Source: Annulohypoxylon bovei var. microspora (Eukaryota; Ascomycota; Sordariomycetes; Xylariales; Hypoxylaceae). Taken from it: 64,000 bases of DNA. Location: NCBI GenBank assembly GCA_022836615.1, contig MU405345.1, forward strand, positions 45,034 to 109,033, given 5' to 3'. A program made the position numbers and the translations under genes. Under the pieces are notes generated by a model that did no database searches, was not told the origin of the DNA, and was given only the letters and a program-made list of their open reading frames with translations. Positions 55,601-64,000 of the stretch are shown here, piece after piece (the first letter of the stretch is position 1; every line of letters begins with the position of its first letter).

Positions 55601-58600
55601 TCTTTATACGCTTGATCATCTTCTCATCGCTAGCTGAAATGAAGTATTTGCCATTTAGAAACTCTTCATAGGCGTTGTAGAATGCACCCCAGCGGGCCCC
55701 CGAGTTGCGAGGGGGTGGTTCATCCCAGACAGCTTCTTGGTAATTGAGGCCTTGGAATTTTACGAAGACCGAAACCACATCGGTGATACATTCCAGGTCA
55801 TGTAATTTGTCAACCGCGACAAAGCCGCGTCGGTACTTCACACCGAGGAAGACATCAGCCAATACCCATTCCTCCTCAACCGCAGACTCCGTCGTCATCT
55901 TGGGGAAAAACTTTTCTTTTTGTTTATGGAACGCAGAACGCATAGTCGATGCAGCTACACCATAAACCCAAGCACCAGGCATCCAAGCGTCGTGGCAATG
56001 AGATCGCCCGTCCCATTTCACGAGATATTCGATCTCGTCATTGGCAAATTCGTCACCTGTTTGTCCATCCTGGTAGATGCTCTGGTCGGTAGGTCGCCAT
56101 GCGACTAGGGCATGAATTCTGTGCTTCGCTTCCAGGCAGTCCTTGCATTTCCAGCCCTCGAGTGAGTATTCATGAACTCGATCATGCCGAATATTCTCAC
56201 TGCCAACATGATCAGGGGCTATCGGGGGTAAGTGCTCGAAGTGATAGCCACGCTTGCAAGTCGAGCAACGGAACATCACATTGCCGGGGTTGTTAACCAG
56301 GCTGGGCTGAACATGTGTGACCGGATCCTCTCCTCCATTGTCAAGTCTGGCCTTCTCTTCTTGCTTCGGAGTTTTCTTCGCCGAGAACTCTGCACATGAG
56401 ATGCCGGGGATCTTGCAAGTCTGGCACACGGAATGATTTGGCGTTCGCTTGTCCTTCTGCGATGATCCAATGCAGAATCTACATTGTAGAACGAACTGGT
56501 TCGCGCCGACCTTGGTAACTCTGTGATCCCGTTGGGATCTATTACCGATGCATGGCTTATGGTACGAGTAAGAGCACCCTTGACATGGGATAAGGGGACC
56601 TTTTCCATGGCTCGCTTGAGTGTTGCATGATTCGCACACACTAGCGTGTACCTTCCCGAAATCAGATTCTCCGGAGATATTATGGAAGGTCTCCTTAATT
56701 GAAGAAATCTGAGGTACGGATGGTGCATTGTACTCGACCGCTTCATAATCCTCATCGATATCGGGATCTCGCATACTCTTCGAGGTTCGATTGGATCTTT
56801 TTGATCTTCGAGTCTCAAACTCAATTTCCGAGTCACCGTCTAAGCGTTTCATAGATGTGTGCCGCATCTTAGGCATTCGCCTCTTTCTTGATGATGTTCT
56901 CTTCGCACCGCCAATATCGGAGCGAATGAATGGCATAAACTCATCATCGTCGTCGTCATCCCGATTAGTGGTAGGACCACTCTGCGCCAACTCATCTTCG
57001 GACTCATCTTGGACTTGACGGCTTCGAGATGAGGTATTCTTAGACCTAGTAATTCTTCCTGTGGTGAGGCCAACAAAGCTAGAATGCTGCTTCTTAGATC
57101 CCGACTTGGCTTCCTCGACATCATCAGAACTTATGTCTTCCCACTCATCTTCAACACCATTGATTTGTCCATCGCCTAGTAGTGCTCGCCGGTTTGCCTG
57201 TCCTGACGTGCGGGATGATGAATGCCGAGCGCTCCTACGGTCAGGTCGGACCGGCGGCTTTTGTCTTTTCTTACGGGGACGATCGGCACCTGAAGAATCA
57301 TAATACTCGTCATCGGAATGAGGGCGTTTGCTTGTGGATCTAGAGGGGGCGGTAGGATCTACACTAGATCCTTGCTGCTGGAACTGCTGTGCGGCACGAA
57401 AGCCGTTGGGCAGTTGCAGAACATGATCATGAGCGATCTATCAGAAAACGGTTAGCATAAGAGCTAGATGACCCAAGACAAACAGGAACGAGTAGATTAT
57501 GTTAGTTTGAAGTGATAGTAGATTGATATTGTACTTCGCGTATTACGCGCTCACGTTGAAAAGGAACATTGTAAGGGAAGCAGGTTTAGATCAAGGGCAT
57601 CGCTCGAATAAGATGGGATCGAGGCCACATATAGTTTATACATTGGGCAACATACCATCTTGTTCAAATTGCTTCAGAAAGGGCAAGATAGCACTGGTTA
57701 TCTTAGAGCAGCGGCTGAGAATATGCTGCTTGGAGTTGCGGATAGAAGAAATTGCATAGAAGGCAAAAGGAAGGCGTAAAAGAATAGAAGAGATATGGTA
57801 GGTATTGGATAGGGAGGTGGTCAGATATTAGAAATAGAAGAATTGTTGAATGTGTGGGAAGTAGAGAGTAGGGAGTGGGAAGTAGGAAGTGGGAAGTAGG
57901 AAATGGGAAGTGGGAAGAGGTAGCAGGTAGGTTGGAAAATGTAGGAGTTCGGAAGAGAATAGAAGAGTGTACAAGAAATCAGTGAGCGAGTGTGACCCTA
58001 GGTAGAAAAGAGTCCCAGGGGAAGGAACACGGGGATACCGAGCGTCCTAGTCCTCGAGGGTTGACTTGTTAAATAGGTAACACCCGCCAGTGTTATCCAA
58101 TATTCACGGACGTTGGTGTTTGCCAGGGCGACTGAAACCCTGTGGGGGCAAAATAAAGGGGAAGGAACACGCCCGTCCTTAGCCTCACCGGTACGACATC
58201 TATGGGATGTGATACCGGCACAGATCCACGAGACTAATATAAGTCACCAGAGCCACACGACTCGGAGGCAAAATAGGGGGACGTAGATCATATGTAGCTA
58301 CCCCAGCCTTCTCAGGGTGAAGGTAGAGAGGGATGACTGAATAACCATTGTGAAGAAGGGTGAAGGAGCATAGAGATCACCCACCTCTTCTATGTATCCA
58401 TCATCATACTCGATACTATAAAAGACCTCGTCTTCCACCTCTATCTCGCCTAGGACCCTCTCCACAGACTGACTGGGCTCGATTCGTTCGTACTCAGTTG
58501 GATCTGGTGGAGGTCTTAGGACCACCTGAATTGGGAACTGTCTAGACTTCGGCGGAGGTTGACTCCTCGAGCTTCGTGAACGACGTGTGCGGTTCACAGA

Positions 58601-58684
58601 TGAGCCATCCATATCGTTCTCATCGTAGGAGAGCCCACGTCGCCCTCCAATAATGACGTTGTCTTCGTCCTCCGAGCTATCCAT
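52689..58684 (-). CDS. mit1: Mit1/CHD3-like SNF2 chromatin remodeler
   Basis: Five exons (58684-58385, 57437-55037, 54979-53703, 53649-53415, about 53323-52689) give about 1615 residues. PHD-like fingers lie at about 363-410 (CESCNTQASHGKGPLIPCQG) with more CxxC pairs after. A chromo-type segment sits at about 570 (EIEYLVKWDGRSHCHDAWMP). The SNF2 ATPase has LADEMGLGKTIQ at ~763 and VDEGQRLKN in place of DEAH at ~873. The helicase C lobe has LIFSQF, STRAGGVGINL and SRAHRIGQRKK. A CxxC-H-C knuckle lies near the C-terminus. This order matches the Mit1 ATPase of the SHREC heterochromatin complex and CHD3/Mi-2. Phases match at every junction; the last acceptor could be 53336 or 53324, both in frame. 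Intron 1 is 947 nt, unusually long here. Confidence 0.85.
57438..58384 (-). other. long first intron of the remodeler gene
   Basis: The donor is GTGGGT after GAA-GAG. The acceptor is TTTTCTGATAG with GCTAAC upstream. Both ends are phase 0, and the joined protein reads YDDGYIEE-IAHDHVLQLPNG as in homologues. It contains a purine-only GGAAGTGGGAAGTA repeat tract (about 57855-57918) and a 14-bp direct repeat (58017-58030 and 58158-58171). Confidence 0.7.
57855..57918 (+). repeat. GA-rich degenerate tandem repeat
   Basis: About seven imperfect copies of a GGGAAGTAG-like unit on the plus strand, nearly all purine, inside the long intron. Confidence 0.7.
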
Positions 58685-59269
58685 TTTAAGTCCCAGTGTA
58701 AATGTTTACGCATGTATAAACAGACAAGATAGAGGCATGACGACGTCGTGTAATAGTGTGTAATGTGAATGCGACGAAGGGTCAAAATATCGATCTAGTT
58801 TTCAGTTAGCGATTACTCAGGTACGATATGCGCAACCAAGGAAAGAGGATTTGACGAAGTACCAGGTCGAAGGCAAATTATATAATACCATAATCACATT
58901 TATGCTAAAGAAAATGACCAAGACGACGCTGAGAAAAGAAGAAAAGTCTTATAAGTCTTAGACGAAAAGTTTGTGACGTTCGTCGGTTAAGAGACGCGCG
59001 ACAGAATTTGGTTCACGCGTTCCGTTAATAGAAACACTTACACATGTACCCTAGTACCTACTTGTCAGGCTTTGAATCAGCCGACTTTTTACCGGAGCTT
59101 CGCACCTGAAGTCAGGGACTTTTAAAGAGAATCGTACTTTTAAAAAGAATTCTTCCCAGGTACTTTGTTTTGCTAGCATGCGACACCCAAAATTAAGTAC
59201 TACCGTAGAAATGCAACAATTGAATTGATGTATATTTGATGTTTAAGCGTGTTAAACTTGGATTTACTT
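58685..59269. other. remodeler promoter and edge of the AT-rich block
   Basis: No gene seen. Normal composition fades over the last 100-200 bp; a GTACCCTAGTACC element is near 59045. Confidence 0.55.
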
Positions 59270-62200
59270 GGATGCATTATTTTCTTTTTTAATTTTATAT
59301 ATTTTTATCTTTTATAAAATTTATATTGCTTTTTTTTAAAACTTAAATATATTTTTTAAATGTTATGTTAATTATTAAATATAATTATTATATAATTTTA
59401 CATGATGTTTTATAATATAATATAAAATAAACGTATAAAAAGCGTTTATTTAAATAAATAAATATATATTAAAAGGAAATATTAGGTTTTTGGAATATAC
59501 ATCATTTTATATATGAATTATTAATAAATGTAAATATTTTAATTTTTTTTTTAAAAGTATAATTTTTTTTAAAAATTTTTAATTTCGGGTTTATAATTCG
59601 AACCATTTCATCGATTAATTTAAATCATTTTTTAACGATTAATTTAAACCATTTTTTAATTTTTAAATTATTTAATCACGTGATGTAATTATTAATTTAA
59701 AAACCATATTAAAATTATATTAAAATTATATTAAAATTATATTAAATTTAATTTTAATATAATATTATTTTATAATTAATCGTAAAAATTAAATAAAATT
59801 TTAAAATAATTTAAACTCATTTATTTCGTAACATAATTAACACTTATAATAAATTCAATTAAATTAATTATATAAATATAATTTTTAATTTATATTAATA
59901 TTTTATATTATAAATAATTATAAAATTAATATAATACTTTTTTATTAAACGTTTTAAAAAAAAAAAGGTCATTATAATTAAAATTATAATTTTTAAAAAC
60001 ATTTATTATTTAAAATTATATTAAATTTAATTAAATTCAAATAAATATAAATTAAATATTTATATTTAAATAAAATAAGGATTAATTTTATATTATAATT
60101 AAAATTATAAAAAATATTAATTAATTTAAGTTTAATGTTAATATAATTTAAAATCACTTTAAAAATAAATTCATTATTTTCATTTTCGTAATTTTCATTA
60201 CTTTTATTTTTAATTTAAGTTCTTTAAATATAATATTAATAAAGATTTAAAAAAAAATTAAATTAAAAAAAGTTAATATTAATTTAATTAAATGTTTTTA
60301 AAAAAATAAAAATAATAATATTAATTTAAATTATATGTTAATTTTTAAAATAATTTTAAATTATTTTACGAATAAACTTTTATTTATATACCACCTTTAA
60401 TATAAAGGCATAAAACCTTTATACTTATAATTAAAAAAGTTAATATAAAATAAAAATATATTTAATTTATTTATAAATTATTAATAAAAAATAAATTATT
60501 TTATTAAATAAAATTTATTAAAACTTATTATTTAAGTTTTAAATTTAAAAAAAAAGTAATTTAAAATTAACTTTTTTTAAATTTATTATATTTTAATTTT
60601 TTATATTTAAACTTATTTTTATATTTATAATTTAAAAAAAGTTTTAAAAAAATTTAATTTAAATTTAATTTTAATTTAATTTTACTTTTTTCTTCATTTA
60701 TTTCTTTATTTATTTCTTTATTTATTTTTTCATTTTTTTCTTTATTTATATTATTAATAATTTACAATTATAATTAAAATGATTTATTTAAGTTAAGAAA
60801 TTCATTAATTTTTTACAAAGAAAATCGAAAAAATATAAATAAGTTTTATATAATAAATTAAAATTTAATTTAAAATAAAATTAAAATAAATATAATATTA
60901 AAATTTTAAAACATTTAAAGGGAAAAGCTTTAAAATAAACAAAAAAAAACGGTTTTTAAATTAATTTAAAAGTAAATAAATAAATGTTAAATTTATTAAA
61001 TTATTTTACGTACATGGCGGTAATAACAAGGTAAAAAAGTTTAAAAAATTTTTTTTAAACGAAGGTTATATTAAAATAATTTTCCGTGTAAATATTTTCT
61101 TTTATTATAATTATTTAAATAATTTTAAATAATTAAAAACATTATATATAACATTATCGTTATAAGAATTTAAAGCTAGCTTTTATTTAATTTAATATAA
61201 AGGTAAAAAATAAAAAAAACATTTTTTAATTATATAAATCAAAGGTATAAAAATTAGTAAATTAATATAAAAAACATTATAAAATTAATTTATAATAATT
61301 AAAATACTTTTCTTAAAAAATAATCCACATTAATTTAAATATAATTTTAATATAATATAAAATGTTATAAAATAATTTATAAATTATAAGAAATATTAAT
61401 TAAAATAATTACGGAATTTATTATTATATTATTTATAAATATTAATTTAAATATAATTTTAATGTAATTTTAATATAAATTTACGTTATAAATTCGCATT
61501 TTATAACAAAGCGGGTAAAGGAAAAAAAAGTTAAATTATTAATTCATAATTAATTTAATTAAAAATTAATTTATAATTTTTATACTTAAATTTTTAAATA
61601 AAATAAAACCGGCGTTATTTATTAATAATAATAAATTAATGTATGGTTTTAAATAAAAATTAATATAATTTTAAATTAACTTAAATATTAATTAAATATA
61701 TTTACGTATTAATTATCGCCATTTTTATATAATTAATCGGATCGTAAACTTAATAAAAAATAATTAGAAAATTATTTTTAATTTAATTTCGAAATAATTT
61801 TAAATTTTATTTATTTTAATTATTATACACAACATATAAATGTTATTATAATTAAATAAAATTAATATAAAATTATTAAATAATTAAAAACTTTTATTAA
61901 TAATATAAATTATATTAATGTTTTGGAACGTTTAATTGTAAATTAAATTAAAATTAATAATAATAAAGTAATTAAATAAGTAAATTAATAAATATAATTT
62001 CGGATTAATTTAAAAATATATATATGTGTTATAATTCGAATGATTATTTAAAGAAAAGTTGTTAAAGCATTTAAATTAATTTTAATATTAAATATTTAAT
62101 TAATTAAATAAAAGTTATTAAATATAAATATTTATAATAAATTGGTAATTTAAGTTAATACCATTTAAATTTAATTAAAAATTAATTTTAAATTACCTTT

Positions 62201-64000
62201 AATAAAAACATATTAAAAAAGTAAAACTTTAAATTAATTTTTAAAATAAAGCTTATATAAAATTAATAAATAATAATTTTAAAATAAATTAAAAACGTAT
62301 TAATAATATAAAGCTAAGTTTTATTTATAATAAAAGGTAAAATAACATATAAAACATTATTTAAAAATAATTTTAATGTAATTTAAATTTAATTTAATTT
62401 AAGTATAAAATAATTAATTTATTAACATTTAAATTATTATAAAAAGCTGCGGTAATGAAAGTAAAAGTGAAAGTAATGGTGGTTATTTTTAATTAATAAA
62501 AGGTTTCCGAAAAATATATAAAATATAAAGTTAATTTATTTAATAAAATAATAAATAAATATATAAAAAAAAAAAGTTAAAAAAATGTTATTTTATTAAA
62601 AATAAATATATATTTATTAAATTACATATAAACCGTATTAAATTTTCATTCATTATTAAAATAATTAATATACATTATAAACGCCATAAATAAACTTAAC
62701 ATAATAAAAATATGTGAATATTACGTAAAGATTTTATAAAAATTATATAAAAATTATATATATTAATATTATTAAATTTAATTTATAACTTTTTTTATTT
62801 TAACTTTTTAAATAAACCTTGTTTTTTTTCCTTTAATTTATAAACCTTTAATATTCGTTTAACTTAAACTTTTTTTTTAGTTATTTTTTAATGTAATTTT
62901 TTTTTTTTTTTTTTTTTTATAAGCTTAATTTTAAAAATATTTTTAATAATTATAAAAACTTTTAAATAACTTCGTTTATATTAACTTAAACGTGATATAA
63001 TATTAAAATGTGTTAAAATTATTCTTTTTTTAAATTTACTTAATAATAATTATAAAAGCTTTTTAAATGAAAATAAATTAAATTTAATATTTTATAAAAA
63101 TAATTATAAATTAAATTTAAAACGATTTTCTTAATTATTTTGCATTATATAACTTAAATATTTTAATAATTCAAGTTTAAGTAGCTTTATAAATATAAAT
63201 TAATTTTAAATCGGGTTAAAATTAAGCCGCCTTCGTAATTTATTAAGGTTAAATAATTTATAAAAATTTATTTATTAATTTAAAAGCGTGTTAAATTTAT
63301 TTTTAATTTATATAATGTTTTTATTATTATTCATTAAATTTATGTTATTAATTTATTATAATAAATTATTAAACTTTAATAGCGGTTTTGGATTAATTTT
63401 AAATTAATTTAAAATAATATTAATATTATTAAACGTATTTAAAAAATTAAAAAAAAATAATGGATTTTATTCCTTCTTTTTTATTTATTTATAATAATTT
63501 TTATTTATTAAAATGCTTAATTAAAAATTATTTAAATACATATTATAATGTAATTATAAGGTAATTTTAATTTATTTTAATTTTTTATTTTATATATAAA
63601 ATACGTTTTTATAAATATGTTTTTTTATTTATAAAAAATATTATATTTTTCATAAACCATAAATTACTTTTCATAATTCTTAATAAACTTATAAAAACTA
63701 AATAATAATTAATTTAAAATCATTTTAAAATTAATTTAAATCGATATTTATAATTTTATAATTATTAAAAATAAAATTAATTTTTTAATAAAATTATTAA
63801 TTATAAAATATTCATTTTCATTAATATTAATATGCTTTAATGCATTTAATTAATTTATAAAGTTAATTTTAAAATAAACTTAATATAATCTTTTTTAAAA
63901 CCAATTTAATAATTTATTTTCCCATTAATTTTTAATTTTTATATAAAATTAATTTTATTCATTTTAAAATTAATTTTAAATTAATTTTATAATAATTTAT
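59270..64000. repeat. extremely AT-rich, ORF-free block (AT isochore)
   Basis: From about 59270 to the window end the sequence is almost only A and T, mostly TAAATT/AATTTA words, with no frame above 60 codons on either strand and no tRNA or rRNA signature. TpA steps are very frequent. The composition fits RIP-degraded transposons or a centromeric/pericentromeric AT isochore of a filamentous ascomycete. No mitochondrial gene was recognised, which argues against a nuclear copy of mtDNA. Local simple repeats include three perfect copies of ATTAAAATTAT at 59708-59740, TTTATTTC-type repeats around 60696-60750 and a T-run of about 22 at 62897-62918. The original element cannot be identified by eye. 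Confidence 0.8.
59708..59740. repeat. 11-bp tandem repeat, three copies
   Basis: ATTAAAATTAT occurs three times in perfect tandem, with partial copies at the ends, inside the AT-rich block. Confidence 0.8.

Noticed and set aside
59270..64000. mitochondrial DNA insertion (NUMT)
   Set aside because: No mitochondrial protein, tRNA or rRNA sequence recognised; TpA-rich random-like text fits RIP or centromere better.
59270..64000. telomere at the window end
   Set aside because: No TTAGGG/CCCTAA arrays; the window simply ends inside the AT-rich block.
1..64000. CRISPR arrays, insertion sequences, prophage
   Set aside because: Intron structure and gene content are eukaryotic; no spaced direct repeats or transposase frames seen.

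Overview
This is nuclear DNA of a filamentous ascomycete (Pezizomycotina). The genes are interrupted by short introns, mostly 57-180 nt, with GTAAGT/GTATGT donors and CTAAC-type branch sites. The proteins match families typical of that group: a fungal-type NACHT STAND protein, a Vac7 homologue, a DysF protein and a Mit1/CHD3-like remodeler. No bacterial operons, CRISPR arrays, rRNA genes or intact transposons were seen. All exon boundaries come from splice motifs and reading frames read by eye.

Layout. 1-357 is the 3' end of an unknown gene. 871-2566 (+) encodes a Dug1/CNDP2-type M20 metallodipeptidase, probably with two in-frame starts. 3325-4741 (-) is a hemerythrin-like protein and 5497-6879 (-) a DysF-domain protein. 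7933-8497 (+) is a small membrane-anchored helical protein. Dim1 rRNA dimethylase (8831-10070, -) and the Prp1/Prp6 splicing factor (10478-13377, +) are divergent. 13810-15652 (-) is a conserved fungal protein of unknown role. 17433-20258 (-) is Vac7, a regulator of PI(3,5)P2 synthesis.

A gene-poor stretch of about 6.6 kb (20259-26848) holds only one weak candidate gene. It is followed by a coiled-coil protein (26849-28862, -). The ribosomal protein genes eL30 (31197-31778, -) and uL16 (32208-33171, +) are divergent over 429 bp. Two large unassigned proteins follow (35567-37297, + and 38885-41899, +).

The right part carries a STAND/NLR-type gene (47008 down to 44664). Its frame continues to 43632 past two in-frame TAA codons. 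Next come an intron-containing tRNA-Thr(AGT), a C3H zinc-finger protein (49125-51897, -) and a large Mit1/CHD3-like chromatin remodeler (52689-58684, -) with a 947-nt first intron. At about 59270 the composition changes abruptly to extremely AT-rich, ORF-free DNA that runs to the window end. This looks like an AT isochore of the kind made by repeat-induced point mutation (RIP) or found at centromeres.

Most of the window is core housekeeping: ribosome biogenesis and protein synthesis (Dim1, eL30, uL16, tRNA-Thr), splicing (Prp1), glutathione turnover (Dug1), vacuole lipid signalling (Vac7) and heterochromatin remodelling (Mit1-like). The NLR-type gene and the AT-rich block are the accessory or fast-evolving parts.
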